Under the pieces are notes generated by a model. That model did no database searches and was not told where the DNA came from. It worked only from the letters and a program-made list of their open reading frames with translations. 64,000 bases of DNA, taken from assembly GCF_001681715.1 (NCBI RefSeq), contig NZ_LNWY01000016.1, positions 186,001 to 250,000 on the forward strand, in the 5' to 3' direction. Both the position numbers and the translations under genes were made by a program. This DNA is from Tritonibacter mobilis (GTDB taxonomy: Bacteria; Pseudomonadota; Alphaproteobacteria; Rhodobacterales; Rhodobacteraceae). This document shows positions 35,974 to 45,076 of this stretch, one piece after another (within the stretch, counting starts at the first letter, position 1; each line of letters begins with the position of its first letter).

Positions 35974-36164
35974 AAAACAACATCCAAGAGTTGCGCCAAA
36001 TAGCGGGTTGGTCGCAAGCGGAGCTGGCCAAGCGGCTGAATGTGTCGCGCCAGACCGTGAATGCGTTAGAGCGCGGGCGCTATGACCCCAGCCTGCCGCT
36101 TGCCTTTGCCATTGCGCAGTTGTTTGAGCGCCAAATTGAGCAAGTTTTTCAGCCAGATACATAA
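35970..36164 (+). CDS. Small XRE family regulator
   Basis: A 64-residue DNA-binding protein consisting of one helix-turn-helix (MKNNIQELRQIAGWSQAELA, KRLNVSRQTVNALERGRYDP, SLPLAFAIAQLF). It is the compact Cro/C1 type with no ligand domain. It overlaps the membrane protein gene and probably represses its own promoter through the inverted repeat at 35564-35599. Confidence 0.9.
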   Translation: MKNNIQELRQIAGWSQAELAKRLNVSRQTVNALERGRYDPSLPLAFAIAQLFERQIEQVFQPDT

Positions 36165-36173
36165 CTCACAATA

Positions 36174-36213
36174 AAAAACGCCCCGGAGAAGATGTCTTTC
36201 TTCCGGGGCGTTT
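36174..36213. terminator. Bidirectional terminator between the XRE gene and mlaC
   Basis: AAAAACGCCCCGGA pairs with TCCGGGGCGTTT across a 14-nt loop; A and T runs flank both sides. Confidence 0.9.
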
Positions 36214-36230
36214 CCAATGCTTGGTAATGA

Positions 36231-36821
36231 TCAGCTGAGCTTTTTCAGGTCCGCGATCATCTTGTCGATGTCGCCACCGTTGCGGTCGATCATCGCGCCA
36301 ATTTCGGTGCGTTCGGTCAACAGAAGGTTCACGCCTTCGATGAACATGTTGAAGAACAGATCCTTGCCGGAGCGGTCCGAGACGTGGAATGTGACCTCGA
36401 ACGGGGATTGCCCACGCAGGTAGGCTACGCAGGAGACCTCGTACCACTTTTTGACTTTCTTGACGCCAGTGACCTCAAGGCGGCCACCGATGAACTCCCG
36501 AAAGCGGCTGCCGTACTTGCGAGCCATGTACCCCTGAAATGCATCGGAGAAGGCACGTTTTTGCGCGCTAGAGGCACGCCGTGCGTCTACTCCCATCGCG
36601 TAGGCCGCGATATAGGAGGTATCGCTGTAGCGCTGGAAGATGCGCTCAAAATCGCCATACATGGAGCGCTCCGACTTGCCGGAGGCGATCACTTTGTTGA
36701 TGTCGGCAACGAGATTGTTGATCAGAGCCGATGCAGAGCTTTCGTTCAGAGCGAAGGCAGGCAAAGCAGCGACGGATGCGCCAATCGCACCAAGCGAAGC
36801 GAGGAATTTACGGCGAATCAT
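36231..36821 (-). CDS. mlaC: Phospholipid-binding periplasmic protein MlaC
   Basis: A 196-residue periplasmic carrier moving phospholipid between the outer-membrane MlaA and the inner-membrane MlaFEDB complex. The N-terminus MIRRKFLASLGAIGASVAAL is a signal peptide with an RRKFL that could be a Tat signal. The Ttg2D/MlaC core includes DFERIFQRYSDTSYIAAYAM and DLFFNMFIEGVNLLLTER. It lies 3 bp after mlaA. Confidence 0.9.
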   Translation of the reverse strand: MIRRKFLASLGAIGASVAALPAFALNESSASALINNLVADINKVIASGKSERSMYGDFERIFQRYSDTSYIAAYAMGVDARRASSAQKRAFSDAFQGYMARKYGSRFREFIGGRLEVTGVKKVKKWYEVSCVAYLRGQSPFEVTFHVSDRSGKDLFFNMFIEGVNLLLTERTEIGAMIDRNGGDIDKMIADLKKLS

Positions 36822-36824
36822 GGT

Positions 36825-37586
36825 TTAGAACCCTCCGGTGTCTAGTTCGAACGGATCGATCTCGGAATTGACATCTTCCTGCCCCAGCTCGAACCGGCGG
36901 TTTTGCAGATAGATCTGTCGGCCCTGCGCGTAGCTGTCTGCGCTCTCGTAGAGAATCGAATCGATCGTGTCGGAATATGTACCGCGATTGCCAAGCTGAT
37001 CCACGATCTCGGCTGGGATCTGCAGGTCTTCGGCGGGATTGTTCTCAAACTGGCTAAGCGGGTTGGTGAAAAAGTCCACAACGATGCCAACCGCGTCGCG
37101 CGTGGTGGAGGGGCCGTAGGCAGGCAGTTCTACATAGGCCCCTTCACCGGCACCCCAAATATGCAAGGTCTCGCCAAAGTCAGTGCGTGCTTCTGGCATT
37201 TTGAAATCTGACGCTGGATCACCAAGGCCACCGATCCCGAGCACGGTGTTTATCGCAAAACGTCCCAAGGCCTGCCCTGCGCCCTTTATATTGCCTTGCA
37301 GCAAGTAGTTGACGGCATCACCTGGTTTGGAGAGGTTCTCGGCAAAATTGCCAAATGCAGTGACCATATCGGGCGGAACGACAGCTACATACCCTTTGGA
37401 TGCGGGGCGGAACGCATAGCGGTCCAGCCCTTTGTTGAACTGATGAATGGATCGGTTGGTTTTCTCATAGGGATCGAAGATCTCTCCGGCAGCCTTTGCT
37501 GCAGGGTCCTGTGTTGCACAGGCCGAGGTCAGGACCGCCACAGAGAGGGTCATCGCGATCACGGGTTTTTTCAACAGGGCAATCAT
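36825..37586 (-). CDS. mlaA: Outer-membrane lipoprotein MlaA (VacJ)
   Basis: A 253-residue lipoprotein that removes phospholipids from the outer leaflet. The lipobox LTSAC (C23) follows a hydrophobic signal. Family motifs include DPYEKTNRSIHQFNKGLDRY, INTVLGIGGLGDPAS, DFGETLHIWG and GAYVELPAYGPSTTRD. I start at ATG 37586; a TTG three codons earlier is possible. It forms an operon with mlaC; the mlaFEDB transporter genes are elsewhere. Confidence 0.95.
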   Translation of the reverse strand: MIALLKKPVIAMTLSVAVLTSACATQDPAAKAAGEIFDPYEKTNRSIHQFNKGLDRYAFRPASKGYVAVVPPDMVTAFGNFAENLSKPGDAVNYLLQGNIKGAGQALGRFAINTVLGIGGLGDPASDFKMPEARTDFGETLHIWGAGEGAYVELPAYGPSTTRDAVGIVVDFFTNPLSQFENNPAEDLQIPAEIVDQLGNRGTYSDTIDSILYESADSYAQGRQIYLQNRRFELGQEDVNSEIDPFELDTGGF

Positions 37587-37717
37587 GTCTACCAATTCAG
37601 TTCTAACTGGCGCCGGGGGTCACGCTTCCTAGGGTCACTTAACAATCTCTGTGACACTTCCCAGCCCGCATCACAGCAAAGCCAGATAATGTGACAGATA
37701 TAGAACAGATTCCAGAC

Positions 37718-37733
37718 ACTCTTTGAAAAGAGT
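37718..37733. repeat. Inverted repeat upstream of the secretion operon
   Basis: ACTCTTT-GA-AAAGAGT is a 7-bp-arm palindrome flanked on both sides by TCCAGAC, about 45 bp before the ABC gene. It may be an operator. Confidence 0.4.
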
Positions 37734-37778
37734 TTCCAGACTTTATAAGGGAGCACAGGCGCGTTCTACTGGGACGAT

Positions 37779-39542
37779 ATGAACAATAAATTTACAAACG
37801 CGGGACGAGAAGAGCTTTTGGCAGTACGTCGCCAGAGCCGCAGTCTCTACTGGACGGTCGCGCTGTTTAGCGCATTTGTGAACATACTGATGCTCACCGG
37901 GCCGCTCTACATGATGCAGGTCTATGACCGGGTGCTGGGCAGTCGGTCAGAGGCCACATTGCTGGCGCTCTCGCTCCTGGTGATTTTTCTCTACGGGATG
38001 ATGGGGCTTTTGGATGCGGTGCGCGGGCGTATCATGCGCCGGGTCGCTGCGCGCTTTCAGTCTGCCTTGGATCGACGGGTTTTTGACGCCATGATCCGCC
38101 GTTCTGCAGCTGCGAATGATCCAGAGGCGCAAACCGGGCTGAACGATTTGGAGAGCATCCAGAAACTGATTGCGTCTCCGGGTGTAATGGCTGCGTTTGA
38201 CTTGCCGTGGACACCGATCTTTCTTGCCGGGATTGCCCTCTTCCACCCTTGGCTCGGGTGGCTCGCGATTGGTGGCGGAAGCGTATTGATCGCGATTGCA
38301 CTTCTCAACCAGTTGCTGAGCACTGCACCCAGCAAGGAGGCCATGATGAGCAGTCATCAGGCGATGTTGCAATCCGAGGAAATCCGCACCGAGGCCGAGA
38401 TGATCCAAGCCATGGGAATGCGCGAAGCTGCGTTTCAGCGCTGGCGGCAGGCACGGGGCAAGGCGCTTGCAGACAATATGGTTGCCTCAGATGTCACCGG
38501 AACCTTTAGTACGGTCACCAAGACTTTGCGTCTGTTTCTGCAATCGGCCATGCTGGGCCTAGGGGCCTACCTGACGCTTGAGGGCGAAGTAAGTGCTGGC
38601 GCTATGATTGCAGGTTCAATTCTCTTAGGGCGCGCGCTTTCACCGATTGAAGTCGGTTTGGGCCAATGGCCGTTGGTTCAACGCGCGCGCAAGGGCTGGC
38701 AGAACCTTGAAACGCTATTGACCAAAACCCCGCCAGAGCCAGAGCGCACCTCCTTGCCGAAACCACGTGCAATACTGGATGTCGAAGCCATCGCAGCCAC
38801 TGCACCGGGTGAAAACCGTCCTTTGCTGCGCAATGTGACATTTCGGGTTGAGCCGGGCGAGGCCGTTGGCGTGATTGGCCCGTCGGGTTCAGGAAAGTCG
38901 ACCCTTGCGCGTGTTCTGACAGGTGCGTGGCGGGCTGCGGCAGGCACTGTGCGCCTTGATGGGGCGTCTTTGTCGCAATATGACCCGGCAGTGCTTGGGC
39001 ATCATATCGGTTACCTGCCTCAACGGGTTGAGCTGTTTGACGGCACCATCGCACAGAACATCGCGCGCTTGGCCTCCGCACCGGATGCCGATGCGGTCGT
39101 GGAAGCTGCCAAAGCGGCTGCGGCGCATGATATGATCGTTAAACTACCCGAGGGATACGACACGCCTGTGCGTTCTGGGGGCGGGCGGCTCTCGGGGGGG
39201 CAGATGCAGCGTATCGGGCTTGCCCGCGCTCTTTATGGTGACCCGGTCATCCTGATCCTTGACGAGCCGAATTCCAATCTCGATAACGACGGCTCCGTGG
39301 CGCTAAACAATGCGATCAAGCGCCTAAAATCGCAGGGAAAATCCGTGCTGATTATGGCCCACCGCCCGGCTGCCATTCAGGAATGCGATAAGATCTTAGT
39401 TATCGAACAGGGAAAAATGGCGGCCTTTGGACCCAAGGATGAGGTGCTTCGCAAAATGGTGGCCAATCACCGCGACATCCAGCAGGCGGGCGGCCCACGT
39501 ACTGCGCGAGGCGCACCGGCGGTGAAGGGAAACACGCCATGA
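37779..39542 (+). CDS. Type I secretion ABC transporter (PrtD-like)
   Basis: A 587-residue inner-membrane ATPase for one-step protein export. The N-terminal half has membrane helices (GPLYMMQVYDRVLGSRSEAT is the type I secretion hallmark). The nucleotide-binding domain has Walker A GPSGSGKST (367-375), signature LSGGQMQRIGLARAL (from 471) and Walker B ILILDEP (491-497). There is no N-terminal peptidase domain, as in PrtD/HlyB-type exporters of RTX proteases. It overlaps the HlyD-type gene by 4 bp. No outer-membrane channel or substrate gene is nearby. Confidence 0.94.
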   Translation: MNNKFTNAGREELLAVRRQSRSLYWTVALFSAFVNILMLTGPLYMMQVYDRVLGSRSEATLLALSLLVIFLYGMMGLLDAVRGRIMRRVAARFQSALDRRVFDAMIRRSAAANDPEAQTGLNDLESIQKLIASPGVMAAFDLPWTPIFLAGIALFHPWLGWLAIGGGSVLIAIALLNQLLSTAPSKEAMMSSHQAMLQSEEIRTEAEMIQAMGMREAAFQRWRQARGKALADNMVASDVTGTFSTVTKTLRLFLQSAMLGLGAYLTLEGEVSAGAMIAGSILLGRALSPIEVGLGQWPLVQRARKGWQNLETLLTKTPPEPERTSLPKPRAILDVEAIAATAPGENRPLLRNVTFRVEPGEAVGVIGPSGSGKSTLARVLTGAWRAAAGTVRLDGASLSQYDPAVLGHHIGYLPQRVELFDGTIAQNIARLASAPDADAVVEAAKAAAAHDMIVKLPEGYDTPVRSGGGRLSGGQMQRIGLARALYGDPVILILDEPNSNLDNDGSVALNNAIKRLKSQGKSVLIMAHRPAAIQECDKILVIEQGKMAAFGPKDEVLRKMVANHRDIQQAGGPRTARGAPAVKGNTP

Positions 39543-40849
39543 GCCAGCCGCAAAACAACACGTGGTCCGTACGCGGCACGCTTATCGTCGGCGTGCTCGG
39601 CATTCTCGTTCTGCTCGGTGGATTTGGGTCATGGGCCGTTCTTTCCAATATTGCAGGTGCGGTCGTTGCCTCTGGTCAGATTGAGGTCGATCGCAACCGA
39701 CAAGTGGTTCAACACATCGATGGCGGTGTGGTTGAGGAAATCCTTGTGGATGAAGGTGATCTGGTCACCGCCGGTCAAACCCTGTTGCGGCTGGATGCGG
39801 TGGATTTGCGTTCACAGCTGACGATCACCGAGGGGCAGCTTTTTGAAATGATGGCCCGGCGCGGCAGGCTCGAAGCGGAGCGCGATGAGGTCGATACCAT
39901 CAGTTTTGACACCGAGTTGCTGGACCTCGCCAGCCAACGCCCTGAGGTCGCCGAGTTGGTGGAGGGTCAGGACCGCCTGTTTCGTGCCCGCGGCGAGTCG
40001 GTACGCCGCGAAGTGGAGCAGCTGGAAAAGCGCGCGGTTCAGATCGAAGATCAGATCAAAGGTGTCCTGGCGCAACAAGAAGCGACGCGCGAACAGTTGC
40101 TTTTGATCGATGAAGAATTGACCAATCAGCAATCCTTGTTGGACCGCGGTCTGGCACAGGCCTCTGTGGTTTTGAATCTGCGGCGCAATCAGGCCAACCT
40201 GCAAGGCACGCTTGGCGAGTTGATCGCAACAGAAGCGCAGGCCCGAGGACGGATTACCGAACTGGAGATTGAGACACTCAAACTCAGCACGCAACGCCGC
40301 GAAGAGGCGATCACGCGTCTGCGGGATTTGCGGTACAAAGAGCTGGAGTTGATCGAAAAACGCCGGTCACTGATTGACCGCTTGGGGCGTCTGGACATCA
40401 CGGCACCTGTCTCTGGCGTCGTCTATGGCATGAGTGTCCGAACACCGCGCTCGGTGATCCGGCCCGCCGATCCGGTGCTTTATCTGGTCCCACAGGATCG
40501 ACCATTGGTTATTGCTGCGCGGGTTGCCCCGACAGATATCGATCAGATTCATGTGGGGCAGGCGGTTTCAATCCGACTACCCGCTTTGGATCAGCGCCAG
40601 ACGCCTGAGCTTTTTGGGACGGTCACGTTATTTTCTGCGGACGCCTTTCGCGATGAGGGGACAGGCGTATCCTACTATCGTGCGGAGATTGAGCTGAACG
40701 AGGGCCAAATGGAACGACTGCCGCAGGGCACGGTCCTTATACCGGGCATGCCGGTGGACAGTTTCATTCGTACGGCTGATCGCTCGCCACTCGCCTATCT
40801 GGTGAAGCCGCTCGCTGACTACTTTGTGAAGGCATTCCGTGAAAGTTGA
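39539..40849 (+). CDS. Type I secretion periplasmic adaptor (HlyD/PrtE family)
   Basis: A 436-residue membrane fusion protein linking the ABC exporter to an outer-membrane channel. One N-terminal helix (about 13-38) is followed by a lipoyl-like half (VVASGQIEVDRNRQVVQHID), a long coiled coil (about 120-280) and the beta-barrel part (RLDITAPVSGVVYGMSV, GMPVDSFIRTADRSPL). PRQ-type HlyD proteins of this length accompany PrtD-like ATPases. It starts at ATGA overlapping the ABC stop. Confidence 0.94.
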   Translation: MSQPQNNTWSVRGTLIVGVLGILVLLGGFGSWAVLSNIAGAVVASGQIEVDRNRQVVQHIDGGVVEEILVDEGDLVTAGQTLLRLDAVDLRSQLTITEGQLFEMMARRGRLEAERDEVDTISFDTELLDLASQRPEVAELVEGQDRLFRARGESVRREVEQLEKRAVQIEDQIKGVLAQQEATREQLLLIDEELTNQQSLLDRGLAQASVVLNLRRNQANLQGTLGELIATEAQARGRITELEIETLKLSTQRREEAITRLRDLRYKELELIEKRRSLIDRLGRLDITAPVSGVVYGMSVRTPRSVIRPADPVLYLVPQDRPLVIAARVAPTDIDQIHVGQAVSIRLPALDQRQTPELFGTVTLFSADAFRDEGTGVSYYRAEIELNEGQMERLPQGTVLIPGMPVDSFIRTADRSPLAYLVKPLADYFVKAFRES

Positions 40850-40961
40850 CCAGGGGTGATCAAAGGCACCCAAAGGGGTCGCATTTGCCTCTTTTCCGGC
40901 GGGGGCTTCCCCTGTAGCGTCCGCCACAACAAAAGACGGACACTCACACAGGAGCCCTCCC

Positions 40962-41423
40962 ATGAGCATTGATGCGAAACTGCAGTCCCTTGGCCTCACC
41001 TTGCCTGATGCCCCGGCTCCGGCGGCGAACTACGTGCCCTTCGTGGTGTCTGGCAATATGGTCTATGTGTCCGGTCAAATTTCGGCTGATGAGAACGGCC
41101 TGATCACTGGCTGTCTTGGCGACGATCTTGATGTGGAAGCGGGGCAGGCGGCTGCAAAACGCTGTGCCTTGTCGCTGTTGGCGCAGGTTAAAGCCGCCTG
41201 TGGTGGTGATCTCAGCAAGCTCAAACGTGTGGTCAAACTGGGGGCCTTTGTGAACTCCACCGCCGACTTCACCCAGCAGCCGCAGGTGGTGAATGGCGCT
41301 TCTGATCTTCTCGTCAAAATTCTGGGTGACGCGGGTCGCCATGCTCGCTCCGCCGTGAGTTCACCGTCACTGCCGCTTGGTGTTGCGGTCGAGATTGACG
41401 GCGTCTTTGAGATCGAAGGCTAA
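40962..41423 (+). CDS. RidA family protein
   Basis: A 153-residue Rid/YjgF/YER057c fold protein, related to enamine/imine deaminases that clear reactive 2-aminoacrylate. The text YVPFVVSGNMVYVSGQIS, AAKRCALSLLAQVKAA and GRHARSAVSSPSLPLGVAVE matches the longer RidA subgroup with an N-terminal extension. It opens a tight group RidA-GDPD remnant-GNAT-pterin dehydratase. Ribosome site CAGGAGCC. Confidence 0.9.
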   Translation: MSIDAKLQSLGLTLPDAPAPAANYVPFVVSGNMVYVSGQISADENGLITGCLGDDLDVEAGQAAAKRCALSLLAQVKAACGGDLSKLKRVVKLGAFVNSTADFTQQPQVVNGASDLLVKILGDAGRHARSAVSSPSLPLGVAVEIDGVFEIEG

Positions 41424-41431
41424 TTTTCGTC

Positions 41432-41833
41432 ATGTCAGGCCCGCGCCTGCCCGCGGCTTTCTTGCAGCGCCCGATCACGCATCGCGCGCTGCATGGTTTG
41501 CGCGAAAAATGTCCCGAGAACAGCCGCGCGGCCGTTCGCGCAGCCATCAAGGTGGAGTACGGGATTGAAATCGATCTGCAAGTGTCTGCGGACTGGCGGG
41601 CGATGGTCTTTCACGATGACGAGTTGCGCGACCTCCCAGATTTTGAACGTGTAGGCGCCAGCTTCATCGATCACGAGGCCAGTGGCGTGACGCGAGGCCG
41701 CGTTCAGTCTGTTTGGCACCATGGGGTGCCGGTTCGCAGCTGGACCTCGCGCTCGCCTGAGCAAGAAGCTGAGGTTGCAGCTCTGGTTGATAACGTGACC
41801 TTTGAAAATTATCTTTCTGCCTTCGGTGCTTGA
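41432..41833 (+). pseudogene. Glycerophosphodiester phosphodiesterase remnant with in-frame internal deletion
   Basis: Only 133 codons. Residues ~1-65 match the start of a GDPD (PITHRALHG with the catalytic His-Arg, PENSRAAVRAAI, GIEIDLQVSADWRAMVFHDD with Glu, Asp and His). The next residues jump straight to what is normally the far C-terminus (FERVGASFIDHE, GVPVRSWTSRSPEQEAE, DNVTFENYLS). About 120 residues of the middle of the barrel are missing, but the frame is kept. A full-length GDPD is ~250 residues. The shortened product cannot make a complete TIM barrel and is very probably inactive. Confidence 0.8.
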
Positions 41834-41880
41834 TCAGATGAAACCTGCGCCCAAATAGAACTTAGGCGACGAGGGGTGGC

Positions 41881-43068
41881 ATGGATCAGGCGCAAATCGA
41901 AATCCAAGTGTTCAGCAGCTTGTCGCAAATCGCGGCATCTGATTGGGACGCCTGCGCCTGCCCCGAGGCATCAGACGGCGCGCGACCGCTTGATCCTTTT
42001 ACGACGCATCGCTTCCTGCATGCTCTTGAGGCAAGCGGGTCTGTGGGGCGCGGCACTGGCTGGCAGCCTCAATATTTGACCTGCCATCTGGACGGGCAGT
42101 TGATTGCCTGCGCACCGCTTTATGTCAAAGGGCACAGTCAGGGCGAATATATCTTCGACCATAGCTGGGCCCATGCCTACGAGCAGGCGGGAGGGCGCTA
42201 TTACCCGAAATTGCAGATCGCGGTGCCCTTTACACCTGCAACCGGGCGGCGGTTTCTTGTGCGCCCCGGCTATGAGGAAATCGGTGTCTCGGGATTAATT
42301 CAGGGCGCGGTGCAACTGGCGTCTGACAACCAGATCTCTTCTCTACATGTCACCTTCTGTACCAAAGCTGAGGCAGAGATCGGGAAACAGATCGGGTTGA
42401 TGCCGCGTTACACCCAGCAGTTTCATTGGCTGAACGATGGCTATGAAGGATTTGAAGATTTTTTGTCAGCGCTCTCATCGCGCAAGCGAAAGAATATCCG
42501 CAAGGAACGAAAGAAGGCTCAAGAGTTTGGTGGTACAATCGAAACTTACACTGGTGCGGATTTGCGCCCGGAACATTGGGATGCGTTCTGGACGTTCTAT
42601 CAGGACACCGGCAGCCGCAAATGGGGCTCACCCTATCTGACGCGAGCATTTTTCGACATCGCGCATGACACCATGGCGGATGATATAGCGTTGGTTCTGG
42701 CAGAACGTGATGGCGTACCGGTTGCGGGTGCATTGAACTTTATCGGCGCAAAGACACTGTATGGCCGCTACTGGGGCTGCACAGAGCATCACCCCTGCCT
42801 GCATTTCGAACTGTGCTACTATCAGGCAATCGACCTTGCTATCGAGATGGGGCTTGAGCGCGTGGAGGCCGGGGCGCAGGGTGAGCACAAATTGGCGCGC
42901 GGCTATTTGCCAACAGAAACGTATAGTTTGCATTGGGTGGCTGATCCCGGCTTTCGCGCCGCTATCGAACAATATCTGGATGCGGAACGTGCAGCAGTGG
43001 ATGAGGAGATCGAAATCCTCACCAGTTACGGCCCGTTCAAAAAGACTGAAGTGGAGGAACAGGAATGA
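41881..43068 (+). CDS. COG3146 GNAT/FemAB-like acyltransferase
   Basis: A 395-residue protein of the peptidogalycan biosynthesis/recognition-like group. Typical text: [75 protein letters not shown] and [19 protein letters not shown]. The fold is a double GNAT as in FemAB proteins. Substrate is not established. It overlaps the pterin dehydratase gene by 4 bp and follows the GDPD remnant. Confidence 0.88.
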   Translation: MDQAQIEIQVFSSLSQIAASDWDACACPEASDGARPLDPFTTHRFLHALEASGSVGRGTGWQPQYLTCHLDGQLIACAPLYVKGHSQGEYIFDHSWAHAYEQAGGRYYPKLQIAVPFTPATGRRFLVRPGYEEIGVSGLIQGAVQLASDNQISSLHVTFCTKAEAEIGKQIGLMPRYTQQFHWLNDGYEGFEDFLSALSSRKRKNIRKERKKAQEFGGTIETYTGADLRPEHWDAFWTFYQDTGSRKWGSPYLTRAFFDIAHDTMADDIALVLAERDGVPVAGALNFIGAKTLYGRYWGCTEHHPCLHFELCYYQAIDLAIEMGLERVEAGAQGEHKLARGYLPTETYSLHWVADPGFRAAIEQYLDAERAAVDEEIEILTSYGPFKKTEVEEQE

Positions 43069-43358
43069 CCGAAAAACTCTCCGAGGAAACCCGCGGGCCT
43101 TTGTTGAAACCTTTGTTCGACACCGGGTGGGAACTGGTCGAGGGCCGAGATGCAATCCGCAAGACTTTCAAGTTTGGGGATTTTGTCGAAGCCTTCGCTT
43201 TTATGACAAAAGCGGCAATCTGGGCAGAGAAATGGAACCATCATCCTGAGTGGAGCAATATCTACAATAAGGTGACGGTCCTGCTTACGACCCATGATGT
43301 CGAGGGTCTAAGCGCGCTGGATGCGAAGCTCGCCCGAAAAATGGACGGATTGATCTAA
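43065..43358 (+). CDS. 4a-hydroxytetrahydrobiopterin dehydratase
   Basis: A 97-residue PCD/DCoH-type enzyme regenerating pterin cofactor. The signature EKWNHHPEW (H59, H60, P61) and later H77 are the active-site residues. It starts at ATGA overlapping the upstream stop. No phenylalanine hydroxylase gene is nearby, so the pterin may serve another enzyme. Confidence 0.93.
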   Translation: MTEKLSEETRGPLLKPLFDTGWELVEGRDAIRKTFKFGDFVEAFAFMTKAAIWAEKWNHHPEWSNIYNKVTVLLTTHDVEGLSALDAKLARKMDGLI

Positions 43359-43404
43359 GCGGAATTGGAATGAGGTTTTGCGCTGCGCATGGCGCATCGC
43401 GAGG

Positions 43405-43493
43405 GGGCGGGGGCCGCGCCAAAGGCGCGGCCCCCGCCCGGCCCAACGCTTTTGGAGCAGCCTTTGGCTGTTCCTGAAAAGGGGCGGGAGCGC
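43405..43493. repeat. Intergenic two-hairpin repeat, copy A
   Basis: A perfect 16-bp stem (43405-43420 with 43424-43439, loop AAA) is followed by GGCCCAACG, a second hairpin GGAGCAGCC/GGCTGTTCC (43454-43474) and GGGCGGGAGCGC (43482-43493). The same architecture occurs at 54307-54385. It lies between convergent genes and may also end their transcripts. Confidence 0.75.
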
Positions 43494-43544
43494 AGCCGTT
43501 CTGGCCGCAACAACGGCATGCGCGCGGTGCTGGGGAGTTAGCTG

Positions 43545-44414
43545 TTAATGCAGTGGCAAGCCGACCGTGGCGCGCCACAACTTTTGCAAACGCTTGTGAT
43601 CGAGCCCTACTGCGGCTTCCTTGGCTTTGATCAGTTCTTGCGCGATATGACGCTCGGCAGAGCCTTCTTCCATATCATGCATCAGGTCTTCGAGCCGATC
43701 CCGCACCGCACTTGCGTCCCGTGCTGCGACCATAGAATCCAGAAGCTTTTTCAATTGCTTGAGAAAAGCTTTGGTCTTTTTAGACGCAAACATCGACTGG
43801 GTGAATTCGGCTGTTGCGCGCAGTTTGCGCAGGCTTTTGCGGAAGCTGTCGCGCGCTTGGCTATCCAGCCGCTTCAGTGTCTCGCCATGTTTAAGCGCCT
43901 GATTGAGCCTGAGTTCCAGCGTCTCAATGCACAGGCTTTCCAGCTTTTCACGGCTCTGTGCAGCCGGCCGCCAGAAATCCGGATCGCTCATCTCACGTCC
44001 GCGCGCCATCAGGTCACGGACCCGTTCACCGTCGAGCAGCGCCCGCAACTGGGTACGTTCGCTCTTGATGCGGGCAAGCACGCGTTCCTCAAGCGCCCGC
44101 AGCGCATCATTTTCAGGCAAGGCTACCCGGGCGGGCGTAAGAGTGTCCTGCCAAAGCAGATAGAAATCCCGCAGTCGCGTGACCTCAACGGCCAGCCAGC
44201 GTGCCTCGTCCAACAGTGCCTTGTTGTGATCTGGCGGCAGCATTGGTCGAAACAATGTCAACCCGCTGCGCAGCCGCCTGAGCGCCACGCGCAACGCCTG
44301 CGCACTATCAAAGGAATCATCCCGCGCCACAAAGGCGCGAGCGGCATCGATTTCGTCCATGACCTCCGCCATGATGAGGGCGGGGTGGTTCGCAGAGTGG
44401 TGCGCGTCAGTCAT
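43545..44414 (-). CDS. CHAD domain protein
   Basis: A 289-residue, all-helical, charged protein. The CHAD signature appears as SAQALRVALRRLRSGLTLFR and again as SFRKSLRKLRATAEF. CHAD domains bind polyphosphate and often accompany CYTH triphosphatases; this one has no CYTH domain. Cytoplasmic. It is followed by the repeat at 43405 and lies downstream of the peroxiredoxin-facing region. Confidence 0.88.
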   Translation of the reverse strand: MTDAHHSANHPALIMAEVMDEIDAARAFVARDDSFDSAQALRVALRRLRSGLTLFRPMLPPDHNKALLDEARWLAVEVTRLRDFYLLWQDTLTPARVALPENDALRALEERVLARIKSERTQLRALLDGERVRDLMARGREMSDPDFWRPAAQSREKLESLCIETLELRLNQALKHGETLKRLDSQARDSFRKSLRKLRATAEFTQSMFASKKTKAFLKQLKKLLDSMVAARDASAVRDRLEDLMHDMEEGSAERHIAQELIKAKEAAVGLDHKRLQKLWRATVGLPLH

Positions 44415-44466
44415 TCGTCTTCGTTCAAGGCCTTAGCTAAGCTGGCGTGTCCGGGATCTGAAGCAA

Positions 44467-44952
44467 TTACAACGCATCAAGCAACGCTTCGCCAGCAGAC
44501 ACTTCGCAAGTGCCCGGACTTTCCTCGAGGTGCAGGATTTTTACCTCACCATCCTCTACGATCATCGCATAGCGCTTGGAGCGGCCAATCAAGCCAGCTG
44601 GAGGGGCATCGAACCGCATTCCGATCGCGTGGGTAAAGGCGCATTCTGCATCGGCGAGCATTGAAATACCGGCCTCTGCCGCCCCGGTCGCCTCACCCCA
44701 GGCTTTCATAACGAAGGGGTCATTGCCAGAAACGCAGATGATTTCATCGACGCCCTTGGCTGCGAATTGATCCTTGGTGCGAATGAAACTTGGCACATGT
44801 GCAGAGTGACACGTGGGTGTGAACGCCCCCGGGACTGCAAAGATCGCCAGTTTTCGTCCTTGAGCGAGGTCCGAAATTTCGACCTGTTCTGGGCCATTTT
44901 CGCCGATCCGGGTCAGGGTGGCAGCGGGCAACTTGTCTCCAACAGAAATCAT
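44467..44952 (-). CDS. Peroxiredoxin, Prx5/hybrid type
   Basis: A 161-residue thiol peroxidase. PGAFTPTCHSAHVP carries the peroxidatic cysteine C48; a second cysteine, C149 in SPGTCEV, may resolve it. Start at ATG 44952 (MISVGDKLPAATL) after AAAGGAT; the upstream extension is not family-like. It is divergent from a ferredoxin-reductase-like flavoprotein and reduces hydrogen peroxide or alkyl hydroperoxides, probably with glutathione or thioredoxin. Confidence 0.93.
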   Translation of the reverse strand: MISVGDKLPAATLTRIGENGPEQVEISDLAQGRKLAIFAVPGAFTPTCHSAHVPSFIRTKDQFAAKGVDEIICVSGNDPFVMKAWGEATGAAEAGISMLADAECAFTHAIGMRFDAPPAGLIGRSKRYAMIVEDGEVKILHLEESPGTCEVSAGEALLDAL

Positions 44953-45076
44953 CTGGTCGATCCTTTGTGGTTTTCTCAGGCCCCACCACGGGTTTGGGCA
45001 ATTGCATCGCGGTGGGCCCTGCATGTAGGGTTCTGCGCAAACGGTATATGAACTGCATCAGGAGACAAGAGCGCAC

